From: Armigeres subalbatus
Taxonomy: Eukaryota; Arthropoda; Insecta; Diptera; Culicidae
Assembly (NCBI RefSeq): GCF_024139115.2
Contig: NC_085139.1
Location: 254,482,067-254,546,066 of the forward strand
Reading direction: 5' to 3'
Length of the DNA: 64,000 nucleotides
Position numbers and translations under genes: made by a program. Each line of letters opens with the position of its first letter. Position 1 is the stretch's first letter. The notes under the pieces are model-generated. The model saw only the letters and a program-made list of their open reading frames with translations, was not told the origin of the DNA and did not search any database. Of this stretch, positions 22,130-34,329 are shown piece after piece.

Positions 22130-22636
22130 TTAGTCGAATGTTGCGGCCGATCGGTTGGGGCCCATTGATGACATGAGGACATGTGACGAGGTTGCATCAG
22201 CTTTCATGAATGACTCACGTGCGTTGACATCTGGGGGGGCTTGCATTCGCTTGTATCCTACGTAGGTGTGGGTGGTATTTGGTGCATCTCGAAATAATGG
22301 GCACCACGTTGGTACGATCCTCGGGCGACTTGACGGAATGATCATAGGTCTTTTGGACAGTGGGCTTGACCCAGCCACAGTGATGACACTGGCTTTGGTG
22401 GCAGTAAATAGTCGTCGGAGCACCATGCCATTAAACAATTCCAGTGTACATGTCCAGGAACATATCTCCGAGCTTTCTACCGAATGCACCCGTGAAAACC
22501 GGTCACTTCCAAACTGCACCTTCACGTTGGATATCGGCGGAGAGGCGTTGAACAACAGGCCTACGGACGCCACGTGTTTACCCGGCAGCTTTAGAAGGCT
22601 CCCAAAGAATTCTGCCAACGAGCCATACGAATTCAC
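22130..22636 (-). other. unassigned open frame, 168 codons
   Basis: The minus strand is open for 168 codons, and the plus strand overlaps with 126 codons (22266-22646). The minus product has no motif I recognise, and no splice sites or neighbours support it. The block is GC-richer than its surroundings, like other retrotransposon pieces here, and may be debris of one. Confidence 0.25.
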
Positions 22637-22639
22637 GAT

Positions 22640-23439
22640 TAACTAGTAGACGACTTTTTCAACTTTTTCCCGGCACATTAAACTGTGGCCCGATTATGAT
22701 TGGCCGCTTGAAATTCTGTCAATTTGATTTTTCTTCCGAAACCGTATTCGGTCTTCTCTATTCCAGAGCTCCTTCATTACTCTCCCGTCGATCGTTTTTT
22801 TTTTCATCTCCAATCCTCCCCATACCCCATCTCCTCGTCCACTCAACTCGTTTTTCCCCTTCTCCTCATTTGTGCTTCGGTAATCATGTACCACCGGCTC
22901 CCGACATGGTGGTGCCTCCGTCGAATTTTCCAATTAGAGAGATGTTAGCCGATCAGGATTTACACGATTAATTAAATAATTTAAAATCTAATCAAACTAC
23001 GTGCAATGTCTCACAATATTCTTTCGGGAGTTTTAAGTAGATAGTTAGTAAATAAGTAGTAGATAAGTGATAGTAGCATAGTATCTGTGTGTCAAATTCG
23101 TTTTGTCAGATTGTTAACGTGAACGGTAACAATTATCTTCCTTCGGGGGAAAAAATTAAGTCTACAAGATGACTTAATTTTTTTTTCAGTGCTCTATTGA
23201 TTCATAGGAAAACGTTCTTGCTAACGATATCTAAGATACTATTCAAATTAGGCGCTGACTTGGATCCATAATAAGTTAAACACTCGTGCCAATTTGCATT
23301 CACCTCTATTGAGATTAGTATTCTTATGATTTTGCTTCGACTACTTTTCTTCGCGATAAACTTTATACTATTTTTCGCTATGGTTGATTTTCGAAGAAAT
23401 GTAATGTTATACTCTTTTCTAGAATCTCAACAGGAACAT
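22640..23439. other. non-coding stretch left of the LTR element
   Basis: Pyrimidine-rich at 22750-22870, AT-rich after that. No gene is supported. Confidence 0.35.
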
Positions 23440-23444
23440 AACTA

Positions 23445-23977
23445 TGTAGTATTCAGAGCAAGCGGCTAATGATTTTAGTTTGTATAAGTGATTCTAGACT
23501 ATGAATTGATTCTGCTATTGCGGATTGTACATTAAACATAAGCAATCAAATATACCAATCGTGAAATCACATATTTCACGTGCCCCAATTTACCGTACAA
23601 TGTGGCAAGTTTTACATTAGACTTGATTCGAATTCTCAATTTTGCATATGCGCTAACTATCGTAAAAGAATCTGTGCATGATTGAGTATTTGAGAGTATG
23701 GAGAGCAACATATTGAATTTTCTGACGAACTTTGCTGCATTTAAGCGTGTGCCAATGAATCGGTAGCTTGTGAGGGGCTGGGAGAGGTTGCGAGGCGGGG
23801 TATGGCAATGCTAGCGCATTGCTGCCACCGCAGTATGAGATGGTGTTGGTAGCGCCATGGGGTTGAGTAGCAACGACGAAGATTGCACCGTCAGTTTGTT
23901 GTCGAATTTTAAAACGAACAGTCGCACCGCTCTTCAACGGCGGATTCCATTCAGCCGTTTTCGGCTGGAATACGACA
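23445..23977 (+). repeat. 5' LTR of the gene-less element
   Basis: 533 bp; 99.4 percent identical by eye to 26477-27009 (three substitutions). An open frame on its minus strand occurs in both copies and is judged incidental. Confidence 0.95.
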
Positions 23978-23992
23978 TGTCGCAGTCGGTAG
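23978..23992 (+). other. probable primer-binding site
   Basis: TGTCGCAGTCGGTAG abuts the LTR; it differs at one early base from the tRNA-Ser-type site of fly 17.6/297 elements (from memory). Confidence 0.65.
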
Positions 23993-24104
23993 AAATAGTG
24001 TTTGCTTTTATTTTTGTAACTAGCGCATGAAAATGGTGCTTGCCACATCCATTAATGTGCTAGTTACTAAATGGTAAGTATGCTCTCATTTTATGTTGTG
24101 GATT

Positions 24105-24680
24105 TCGGAGCGAGCAGGTCTCCGAAGTCATAGAAAAAAACCGAAGCGAGCAGGTCTTCGAGTGTTATGTTGTGGATTTCGGAGCGAGCAGGTCTCCGAA
24201 ATCATAGAAAAAAAAACCGAAGCGAGCAGGTCTTCGAGTGTTTTAAAACATGATCCCGGAGCGAGCAGGTCTCCCGAGGATCGAATAAAAGATACCGGAG
24301 CGAGCAGGTCTCCGAGGCATTTTTTTTTTGTTTATTCCGGAGCGAGCAGGTCTCCGAGGCATTTTTTTTGTTTATTCCGGAACGAGCAGGTTTCCGAGGC
24401 ATTTTTTTTGTTTTTTCCGGAGCGAGCAGGTCTCCGAGGCATTTTTTTTTTATTCCGGAACGAGGAGGTTACCGAGGCATTTTTTTTTTGTTTATTCCGG
24501 AACGAGCAGGTTTCCGAGGCATTTTTTTATTCCGGAACAAGCGGGTTTCCGAGGTATTTTTTTGTTTATTCCGGAGCGAGCAGGTCTCCGAGGCATTTTA
24601 TTTTGTGAATGCGAGCCGACCTTCGAGGCATTTTATTTTGTGAATGCGAGCCGACCTTCGAGGCATTTTCGTGTTTATTC
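24105..24680 (+). repeat. minisatellite, about 40-bp unit with GGAGCGAGCAGGTCTCCG core
   Basis: About 14 units. Each holds GGAGCGAGCAGGTCTCCG (arms GGAG and CTCC around a loop) followed by AGGCATTTTTTT and GTTTATTCC. Spacer T-runs vary in length, so units are 34-48 bases. Confidence 0.85.
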
Positions 24681-25950
24681 TGAAGCGAGTAGAACGCCGG
24701 AGCATATTGACGTAGGACTACGTCTGTGTGTTCTACACAAGAGTACACTTTGTGAATTTGAAGCACTCCGAGGCATTTTTGTTTATTCCGGAGTGAGCAG
24801 AACTCCGAGGCATGTTGACGTAGGACTACGTCTGGGTATTCCATAGAGGACCACACTCTGCGAATACAGAGCACGACTCCGAGAAAAAATTTGTTTATTC
24901 CATTTTCTGTTCGTTCCGGAGCGAGTAAGAATCCGAGGCATTTTATTTTGTGAATGCGAGTAGAACTCCGAGGCATGTTGACGTCGAACTACGTCTGTGA
25001 CCACTTTGCAAACGCGAAGCAGGATTCCAAGACATTTTGTGTTCATTCCGTAGACGTAGGACTACGGCTGTGTATTCTATAGAGGAGTACACTTTGCAAA
25101 TGTGAAGGACTCCGAGACATTCTCATGTTTATTCCGGAGCGAGTAGAACTCCGAGGCATGTTGGAGTAGGGCTTCGTCTGTGTATTCAAAAGAAGAGTAC
25201 ACTTTGAAAATGCAAAGGTGGACTCAAAGGCATTTTGTCTTAATCTCGGAGCGGGCAAACATGAGAGACATTTTGACGTATGACTGCATCTTGATATTCT
25301 AAAAAGGATTACACTTTACGAATGCATTTCAATATCCCCTTACATTTTTTGTTTCTTTTCCGGAGCGAGTAGAACTTCGAGACATGTTGACGCTGGACTA
25401 CGTTTGTGTATTATGTGGAGTACACTTTGTGAATGCGAGCCTACCTTCGAGGCATTTTCGTGTTTATTCTGAACGAGTAGAACGCCGAAGCATATTGACG
25501 TAGGACTTCGTCTGGGTATTCTATAGAGGACCACACTTTTCCATTTTCTGTTCATTCCGGAGCGAGTAAAAATCCGAGGCATTTTGCCGTAGGAATACGT
25601 CTGTGTATTCTATGGAAGAATACACTTTGCGAATGCGAAGGACTCCAAAGCATTTTTGGTTATTCCGGAGCGAGTAGAACTCCAAGGCATTTTGAGGTAG
25701 GACATCGTTTGTGTATTCTATAGAAGAGTATACTTTGCGAATGCAGAGCAGGACTTCGATGCAACACCAAGACATGTTCGTCTGGGTATTCTATAGAAGG
25801 ACGTAGGATTACGTGAGTAGAACTCCAAAGAATGTTGACGTAGGACTACGTTTGCAAGTTCTATAGAGGATTGCTCTTTGCGAGTACCGAGCAGGACTCC
25901 GAGGCATTTTTTGTGTATTCCGAATTGTGCAAGAGCAAGTAGAATTCCGA
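24680..25950 (+). repeat. higher-order repeat, about 85-110-bp unit
   Basis: The core GGAGCGAGTAGAACTCCGAG is joined to a palindrome GACGTAGGACTACGTC, then GTGTATTCTATAGA and GAGTACACTTTGCGAATGCG. At least ten diverged units are visible. Confidence 0.8.
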
Positions 25951-26013
25951 AGAAAAAAAAAATTAAAATGTGACCCACAATCATAATTAGTTTTTAGCAA
26001 AAATATGACGGTA

Positions 26014-26302
26014 CAGTGAACGTTCGTCAATTGGGCTTTTCTAGTTGGGGCGCTTTTTAGTTGGGGGTTAACTAAATTGGGGTGAAACCCAATTAAAAGC
26101 AGCTAAACGTCAGAGTGTGATGTCAAAAACGCGTTGACGTTTTGTTTCCGTGTTTGGCGGGATCGATATTTTCTGGCGCGTAAAATTTTCCTTTGTTCAA
26201 AGCAAAAAGTAAACAACATTGACGCTTGTCAAAACGCCCCAATTAGCGAACGGCATTCGCTAGTTGGGGTGAGATCGTGCCCCAATTAGCGAACGATCAC
26301 TG
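26014..26302. mobile_element. pogo/Tigger-like MITE, 289 bp, nested in the LTR element
   Basis: The ends CAGTGAACGTTCGTCAATTG and the inverse of CAATTAGCGAACGATCACTG are inverted repeats, flanked by TA on each side (26012-26013, 26303-26304). CAGTG ends with a TA duplication are the pogo/Tc1-mariner signature. No transposase is present. Confidence 0.85.
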
Positions 26303-26461
26303 TACTTAACATATCAAGTTTGTTCTTCTTTGCATTAGATGTTGATGGTATTACAATGTTATGAATTGTTTTAATTTATTTTGAAGCAATTTAGGTACGA
26401 TTTTTCATTATAATGAAATATTTATAAAATTGAAATCATATTCTTACAAAGTTGAAAGAGT

Positions 26462-26476
26462 AGGGAAGGAGAAAGA
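26462..26476 (+). other. polypurine tract of the gene-less element
   Basis: AGGGAAGGAGAAAGA directly precedes the 3' LTR, where plus-strand DNA synthesis would start. Confidence 0.75.
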
Positions 26477-27009
26477 TGTAGTATTCAGAGCAAGCGGCTA
26501 ATGATTTTAGTTTGTATAAGTGATTCTAGACTATGAATTGATTCTGCTATTGCGGATTGTACATTAAACATAAGCAATCAAATATACCAATCGTGAAATC
26601 ACATATTTCACGTGCCCCAATTTACCGTACAATGTGGCAAGTTTTACATTAGACTTGATTCGAATTCTCAATTTTGCATATGCGCTAACTATCGTGAAAG
26701 AATCTGTGCATGATTGAGTATTTGAGAGTATGGAGAGCAACATATTGAATTTTCTGACGAACTTTGCTTCATTTAAGCGTGTGCCAATGAATCGGTAGCT
26801 TGTGAGGGGCTGGGAGAGGTTGCGCGGCGGGGTATGGCAATGCTAGCGCATTGCTGCCACCGCAGTATGAGATGGTGTTGGTAGCGCCATGGGGTTGAGT
26901 AGCAACGACGAAGATTGCACCGTCAGTTTGTTGTCGAATTTTAAAACGAACAGTCGCACCGCTCTTCAACGGCGGATTCCATTCAGCCGTTTTCGGCTGG
27001 AATACGACA
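26477..27009 (+). repeat. 3' LTR of the gene-less element
   Basis: 533 bp, the partner of 23445-23977. Confidence 0.95.
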
Positions 27010-27014
27010 AACTA

Positions 27015-28025
27015 CTTCCCTGTTTTAATTCGTAATTTACTATGCTAGTTTCTCTGACGTCCTTCCCACTTATACATCCTCATTCATTGGGCCCTACTCA
27101 TTCATTCAATTTTTCATGCATGTTATTCTATTGATCTTAGTTTGAGTTTAATGTAAATCATCCTAACCATATAGAATCTCTAGACGCTTTCCGTCTCGAG
27201 AAATGTACACCAAGTCAGACTGACTCGAGTGTACTTAGCCCGTTGAAGAACTTTGATTTGTTTGTAACTTCTCAGATTAATTGAAGAAGTTGATATAAGG
27301 CAAATTGGGTTCTATTTCCCATTTTTACCACAAAAATTTGTCTTTTTCTGGTTACATTGCACTGTTTTTTTTTATTGTCCCAAATTTATATTCAGGAACA
27401 CTATGTGTTATTTTTGGTCACTAGTATTGCCGATTACGTTGGGTCATAGTTGGGTCGATTGCAAACAATTTAATCATATCAATCTTGCTATTAATTTGAA
27501 AGTTGTAAAAAATATTTCTGTTGTTCCATTTGAAATGAAGCACAAATTGACCAGAACTTTTAACTAGCTCTGGATGGAGCTATGCAGCCTATAAGTCTGT
27601 ATATAATTTATTGGAGTATACGTTTATTTTCTCAATTTTATCAGTGGGTTCATTTACCTCACAACGTGGGTTGAGGTCAAACAAGTAAATTGTGGTTGCA
27701 GAAAATGGTCTAATGTTTACTACTCATTCGATAATATATTCTCATTCTATCTGGAAAATATTGTGTGTTTCTTAGACTGGATCGGCGATATGGTCCGCCT
27801 TTTGTCTATTTTCCTCAACACATATGTCCGAAAGAATAAGTATGTATTAGAGTATCTCTTGTAAATAGTAATAGATTTTGTTCTTCGCAAGAATTTGATA
27901 ACCTTCTTTTGATACAACCTCGAATATTCTAGATTTCTATTTAATTCTAATTTAATTCACACTTCCAATTTAACCTAACCTTGGCAAATGAAAACTTTTA
28001 CCAATTACATTCCTAGTTCAGTGTT
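27015..28025. other. non-coding stretch
   Basis: AT-rich; nothing recognised. Confidence 0.4.
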
Positions 28026-29050
28026 TTGCGTTTCGCCAAATACGGAGACCAGGCTCCTAACATACCTGTGGCGATGCGACAAAGGGGGGATGGCAAAGGT
28101 GGGCTCGCCCGCGAACTCTGGGTGCAATGCACATACGGCCTACTGCTGGACGGTACGGGTAGCGGAGCTTGCTCCCGGCTTCAGGTAGGCGTCTATCCTC
28201 ATCGTATCCGAGGCTTTCGGTATTTCGCATGGGCTTCGCGTGGGGATCTGGAGTCCGGTGGGCAATGATTCTGTCCGCCACGTCCTGCCGATGATTTCCC
28301 CGATGGCTTTGACTAATTTTTCGTCCTCTACGGTGCTGGCGACGCGTCGTCTCGGTCTGCCGCAAATACCGGTCCCGGGTCTTCCTGAGGGAGTGCGACC
28401 GATGGGGCCACTGCAGAGTGTCGGGATTTTGTCCGGGCTATCTCCGGTCGCAGAAACCTGGTGGTGTTCTTGCGTTGAGTTTGCCACGGAACAATGACGG
28501 CGTTTGAGGTTACCTCGTCAAGGCTAGGGACGTAGCGGTGCCTGTCGGCGCGGAACTTTCACGGTTTATGATTTCTGGTGCACCACGAATAGCCAGGAAC
28601 TTCCTGATGGGTTCGCGAAACGTCTTGGATCGGGACCAAATTGGTTCGGGACACAGGCTGGGCTTGCTTTGGCCGGAAACTGCCCCGACCGGGTAATACT
28701 TGCAATCCGGTGCGGGCCGCCAATCAAGAAATACTTCAGAACCACGTCTCGCGCTTTAGAACTCGGGCGAAGAAGCACCGTGACACTGGACACCGTTCTT
28801 GGAACTCCCGCTGAGGAAATCGGCAATAGCTTTACTTCGGCCTCACCGCGTGGTGACCCTTGATCACTTGCTTGACAGGAAAAAACTCGATTTATCGGAC
28901 ACTTCGACTTTTTCCTTGCTTGGTTGGTTCCCGACTGCCGCGTCTCGTGACCCGATACGATCTCCTCGCTATCTTCTATTTTCTCTCTTCATCCCCACCA
29001 TAGGGGTGCCATCGTCGCCCACGAGATTTGAGCCACACGGAATTAGTTGG
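28026..29050 (-). other. GC-rich coding-like block, probably retrotransposon debris
   Basis: Sharp GC-rich borders in AT-rich DNA. The longest minus frame (28487-28140, 115 codons) includes RTPSGRPGTGICGRPRRR and VEDEKLVKAIGEIIGRTW, a proline/arginine-rich then helical pattern like ORF1 proteins of non-LTR elements. A second minus frame is open at 28826-28566. No diagnostic zinc knuckle or RT motif is seen, so the family is not assigned. Confidence 0.3.
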
Positions 29051-29399
29051 TTTTACACGTTTAAGGCAGAATAGGCGTTTCCAAAGTGTACACCTATTCT
29101 ACCTTTGGCTACTGCATGCGAAGTCTCACAATAGTAATGGTTAGTATGTTTTTTTTATTGGTACCCACGCAAATGTACTGATCCTTGGTACCGAAAACGG
29201 TAACAATTTGTCTCAGAGTAAACTTTTGATCCGTCGTAGATCGGCCCTCACGAAAATAAATCTCTATTACTTAGCTAATCAAAGTTACACAATTCAAAGG
29301 CTATACAGCACTAGGATTGGTTTCTTTCTCAGCACCCATGTACATGTGGCATTCACACACCCACTCTTGTGTTCTGAACACCTTTTAGAGTACATGGGG

Positions 29400-29990
29400 C
29401 AAATGTTAAGGATCTCCATCCTTGACTTGAGCCCAGGTCTCATTCTCATCAACTTTGTTTATTCCTCTGTAAGGGTTTTTCCGCCAGGCGATCCTGGGTC
29501 TGCCTCTGCTGCGATGTCCTGCCGGCTTCCAGCGCTTGCTTGCAGATTTCGTCTCTGCTCTAACGTTGTCTGTGGCCGGCCTACGCCCATTCACACTGTG
29601 GAGTTGATATTGTATCGTCGATGGGGCTCAGTATTCGGGATCCAGTTGTGAGCCCACCAGCAGGCCCGAGCTGTAAAACATAGACTTCGGGTGATGAATA
29701 CTTGCAAATCTATGTGATCTCTGCCAATACGCACCAAGTCTCACTGATATATAACATCACAGATTTCATGTTAGAGTTGAGTATTCGAGGTTTGGTGCAT
29801 TGCCTGGACAGATTGGATCTCTTGTACTCACTCACGATTCCGTGGTCAATCAGTACCAAATGGAGGGATTCTTGAAATTAAATGACCTGCTCCAGCATGA
29901 TGCAAAGCGTGACAGAACGGTTTTCACATGATCGTCCGAGGCGGAATCCTGCCTGCTGCCGTCGGAGAATTATCAACCTTTCTCTATATC
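29400..29990 (-). pseudogene. non-LTR reverse transcriptase, scattered fragments
   Basis: In minus orientation: AGFRLGRSCEN near 29950, EFQESLHLVLIDHG (RT motif A region) near 29860, then NSNMKSVMLYISETWCV near 29755 and the C-terminal KPAGHRSRGRPRIAWRK near 29530. The part between motif A and the thumb, including the catalytic FADD box, is missing, and frames shift between the blocks. Confidence 0.75.
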
Positions 29991-30409
29991 TGGATTAGAA
30001 GAGGTTGTCAAAACTTAAAGAAGTTGTTGTAAGTTGTCGAGCTAACGTTTCAGCTGATCAGCTGGATCGATGAGTGACTGACATGTCGCGTCTTTATCTA
30101 TCATCCACGAATTTGTCCTTGCTCCCTTCAGGCGTCGTGAAATATTAAAATGGGAATGAATATCGCCGGTTGTTGCGGGTTTCCTACCATCGTCGGCCGG
30201 GTGGTCCTCCTGCGCCCGCTTCTCATGTTTGCAGGCAGCAGCATTTGACTTACTTCCAGACCCGCTTTTAGTTGGCAGGACTAGTATTTAGTTCCTCTCG
30301 AAATGGATCAGCTGAAAACGGAGACGATGCCTTCTTGAGTCCGTAATAAATGCAGCGCTGACATCGCTTTTGACTATCATCTTCTAATTGGCGAAAACGC
30401 ATTGCTCAG

Positions 30410-30625
30410 ATTCAGCGGTATCAGGAGAGGCTCGGGCGACGAATCAAAATAGACCGTCCAGAAGATCCAGCTGTGAAGAAATCGTTCGTTGAAGATCTTA
30501 GAACTCGGGTAGTGGATGTTCTGGAAGGTGGCAGCGTAGAAGATAAGTGGGCAGTGAAGAATGCTTTTATCGAATTCGGCGAGAAAAACTTGGGTGAGCT
30601 GCTCAATCAGCGAAAATAATGGATT
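30410..30625 (+). pseudogene. non-LTR element linker fragment
   Basis: An open stretch reads VKKSFVEDLRTRVVDVLEGG then KWAVKNAFIEFGEKNLGE. This pattern is that of the linker between endonuclease and RT in RTE-like proteins (compare the region near 2800-2900). Assignment is by style only. Confidence 0.45.
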
Positions 30626-31540
30626 ACAGATGTAACCTGACGGATGATTGAGGAGCGTAGAGAAGCAAACGGTGAGGAAAGTGAATAATCAGAGAAGTAA
30701 AGTAGAGTCCGCCAACGGTATGTATTCCTGTAAGTGGGAGTCGGGCGCTGCTGGAGACAGGACAGGTGGGCATGGGTGGACGACCGATGAAGAAAGGATG
30801 ATTGTAGCAACCGGAGGTTATTGCCTCAATCGCTTTTTGCCTTGGACAGCTGAAGTGTTGGTTCGAGAACTTCGAACAGCGTCTTCAAGTCTCAGCCAGT
30901 GTTATTCAAAAACCACCCATCCGAGGCATACAATTTGAAGTATTGGCTAATGATCACGAAACGATATTATAAAGCCTGTCCACGTTAAATTTCGGACACT
31001 TAGGTACTGTCCAATTGATTTGTCACCATTTTTATCAATTTGGGCGTGTTATGATATCAGCAGATAGCGAACTGGGAATTGGGATCGACATGGTACCACA
31101 AGCCGGGGATAACTTTGCGAGTTATCGAAATATTTGGAAACCATACCGGATTGATTCACGCACCAAAGTTCGAGTGTAGCACTCGATCTTGAAACGTGTT
31201 GAATACATAGGCAAAGATATTGCGGATGATGGTTAAAATTTACAATTCGGACGACCATTCAGCTGGATGCCATGTGCCGAGCAACATAAAAACCATCAAA
31301 TGCCGATAAAAATATGTAGAAATGGGTAGGCCACATATTGCAAGGGAGCTTAGACGGAATCTGTAAGCAAGAGTCCCTTTAATATGCGTGACCTGGATAG
31401 GATATAGAATATTTATGCCGATAGATATATACCAATGCTGCTATTTTCATTTGAAATACTCTTGATGACAAATGTATAGCCTATAAATGACATATTTCGT
31501 ACCAAGATAAAAACATGTTCAAAATTTAAAAAAAAAACCC
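30626..31540. other. non-coding stretch
   Basis: Contains a possible DNA-transposon remnant near 30975-31320 (GTTAAATTTCGGACACTT and a broken frame) that I could not classify. Confidence 0.3.
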
Positions 31541-31544
31541 AGAT

Positions 31545-32275
31545 TAATCAACCTAGCGGTGATGGCGCCTTTCTCGCGTAAAAAGGTAATAAATGTAGCC
31601 TTCACGCTTACACCTCGATGATGTACAAGAAAGGCAAAACAGTTACACCGTCTAATGTTATGATAGAAAATTTACACTAGTAGACGACAGATGGCGCTGC
31701 CAAAAGTTTCTCGAATTTCCTATGTTCGAATTTTGACTTTCGGACAATTTCATGGTACTATGAAACTGAACGAAGAGCATACTTACGCCTAAATGCGTGC
31801 AACACGAGCATCTTTATAGTACGATGAAACTCTTAATGGGAGCAAGCCACGGATAAACTTCATAAATATTCATAGATGCAAGGCATTTTTCATAACACAT
31901 TATTGTTCTATGTGACTATGTCTCATCATTATTTTAATATTATCTATTTTTGCAATTTGCAATTATTATGAAATTCAATAGTGATCAACAGCGTTTTAGT
32001 CTCTGTCGCATGCAACTTGTTGCAAGAAAATCGGTTAAGAGTTTCTATGTGAAAATTTGGCTAATGTTTTTTATGGCATTTTGTGCACACACACACGCAC
32101 ACACATACACACACACACGCACACACGGACAGACAGACATTTGTTCAGATCATCGAGCTGAGTCGAATGGTATATAACACTATGGGTCTCCGGGACTTCT
32201 ATCAAAAGTTCGAATTTGGAGTGAAATGATAGCCTTTCGGTACAACTTTGTTGTACGAGAAAGGCAAAACTATAA
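31545..32275. mobile_element. interspersed repeat with GCCTTTCTCG ends, copy 1
   Basis: The left end carries CTAGCGGTGATGGCGCCTTT and the right end CGAGAAAGGC. Inside are a CA microsatellite (about 32083-32130) and the stretch GTATATAACACTATGGGTCT. Related copies lie at 54297-54885 and 56440-56795. GCCTTTCTCG is inverted between the two ends, so this looks like a non-coding DNA element. Confidence 0.65.
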
Positions 32276-32282
32276 TCGCAAA

Positions 32283-34322
32283 AAAAAAATTTTTCGCCCC
32301 CTCAGACCCCCCCTTAGACAATATTGGGTGACATAAAATAAATTTAATATTTGTATCGGCCTAATTTATTAATTCGACTATTGGTCGTAGATCCATTTTC
32401 TTTCATTGGAATTTAAATCCACTCGAACGCCAATCAGTTAACATTTATATGTTATTTTTCATTTATTTCATCTCAAATGTGTTGTTGTTGTTGTTTCAAT
32501 GTGTGTGTATGTGTATGTGTGTTTGTTCTCTTTTTTTTAGTTCTGGGTGTATATTTTCCTCGTGTTGTTTTTCCGGAGGGGGAGATGGCTCTTCGATTTC
32601 CCATTTTGTTGGTTCCACTTTAAGGAAATTCTGTTTGTATACAATTTCGTGTTGTTTACCTCGTTTTTCCTGCACAAATTGCTTTATTACTTCACTTCAC
32701 TTGACATGGTTTAATTGTTATCCTTCATCGATTCATTTTAGTAGACCAGTTACCTGTCTTGTTTTGTGATTTGTGGAACTTTGATGCTTTTTGATATTTC
32801 TTCTTGATTCGTTTTCAATGTTGAGAGCGTGTAAAAAAGTTTTCTGTATTATTATTTTACACGGCACATTACATTTGCATTTCTTCGGATTCGTTCATTT
32901 CGTTTATTAAGTTTGGGTTTAATTAAATACACAAACATAGTTTATCTTTATTTTCGATTATTAGTGATCGACTGCGGCCAACGAAGACTGCAGTCGATCA
33001 TGTGTGGTTTACGTTAATTTATTCTCTCATTTTTTTGTTTATTTAGTTGACGATGTTTTCGTTCATTGGTTTAAATACAATTTATCAAACTATTACATCT
33101 ACTTCCTTTCGTTTTCTTTGCAATCTTCTTTCCTATTTCGCTCTTTTTTGTCTTCATTTCTCAGCGCTAGACACCTTCCTTTTATATTTTATTTAAATTA
33201 GTTATTTAAATTATCCTATGTTCAATATATGCTTCTTTAATTCAATTTCAATAATAATATTATTTTATTCTAATAATGTTAACATTTATTATAAGGTTCC
33301 AAGTGCTTTTTTGTCTATACAATTCTTTTTTATTACTTCTTGTTTGTTTTCCTTTTGTCTGCTTAATGGGAGCGATTAAACTTAACAAAATACAAAACGG
33401 CCACACTAATGATGAGCAATTGAATGATATTTTGTATAAATCTAATAACAATATTATGCCACTTATGAAACATTTCCCCCCAATGATCTCTCCTTCTGTT
33501 ATCGCAAATCAGGAATCAAAACATTTAGCCAAAAAATATCTTCTCCGCCTAAATATGATCCAATGATATTTTGACCTCAATGACTCTGACTTCAAACACT
33601 CCCACGAGCTGCGTCGCATTCACTCACGTTTTCGGAATTGGACAAAACGAATTTGTTCGTCGGAGTTCAATGGACTAAAATAAATATGTAAAAATGTTTC
33701 GTCCATTGAAAAAAGCAACAAAGTCTTACGCTATAAAAATTATTTGTCAAATTTATCAACTATTTGTGTGAATTTCACATTTTTTTTTATAAATAACTTG
33801 AACGTTTCGTCCGTGTCTATGTCAGGTGTTGGTACCATATCATACCCATGTGAATGCTATTGAAACTGGAGCGCACTCACACTATCACGTGCACTCACTC
33901 GTTTTCACTGAGCTTTAATTTTCAAATTTACGATGAGCAAATATTTTATTGTTTTTACATGTATGAGAATAACTTTTCCTTTTCGTTTAATTATTACTTG
34001 TGAAGCTACCGATATTCTTCCTGATCAACGAACCGAGAATACAATATACGCTACTCAAGGAAAATAGTCATATCAAAATTGAATCTAAAACAATCCTCTT
34101 CTAAATTGACAACCATTTTGTTTTTTTTTTCTTATCTTATTCGTTCTCTCTCTCTCTTGAATTTGCTACATAATCCTTTTCTGGACTCGCTAGTTGTTGA
34201 CTAAACTATGTTGTACCGGAAAAAATGTGAAAATACTATTCTAATGAAATTTGTCAAGAAAATATGAATTACTATCAAGCTATCGGAACTGTTTGAAGAA
34301 CCTCAAATTATTGATATTGATT
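32283..34322. other. T-rich unique-looking DNA
   Basis: The plus strand is very T-rich and has no recognisable gene; short open frames are low-complexity. It could be a long 3' UTR of a minus-strand gene (A-rich in that sense) but nothing proves this. Confidence 0.3.
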
Positions 34323-34329
34323 ATTATAA

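Larger units (their letters stand above)
23445..27009 (+). mobile_element. gene-less LTR retrotransposon with minisatellite interior (LARD-like)
   Basis: Two 533-bp direct repeats (23445-23977 and 26477-27009) start TGTAG and end CGACA and differ at three positions. The 5-bp target duplication AACTA flanks them (23440-23444, 27010-27014). Directly after the left LTR is TGTCGCAGTCGG, close to the tRNA-Ser-type primer site of insect elements such as 17.6 (which reads TGGCGCAGTCGG). Directly before the right LTR is a purine tract GGGAAGGAGAAAGA. So all the cis parts for reverse transcription are present, and orientation is plus. The 2.5-kb interior has no gag or pol motif; it is a repeat array. 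Such an element must use another element's proteins. Confidence 0.93.

Noticed and set aside
22266..22646. 126-codon plus-strand frame as a gene
   Set aside because: Overlaps an equally open minus frame, has no motif or splice context, and lies in a GC-rich block of retrotransposon style.
23653..24048. Minus-strand frame of 131 codons in the LTR, repeated at 26769-26969
   Set aside because: It is in both LTRs because they are copies, and lies antisense to the element with no supporting motif.
24093..24846. Two plus-strand frames of about 170 codons in the gene-less LTR element, considered as a repeat protein
   Set aside because: Spacer T-runs vary in length so the frame changes between units, and no gag or pol motif occurs; judged non-coding.
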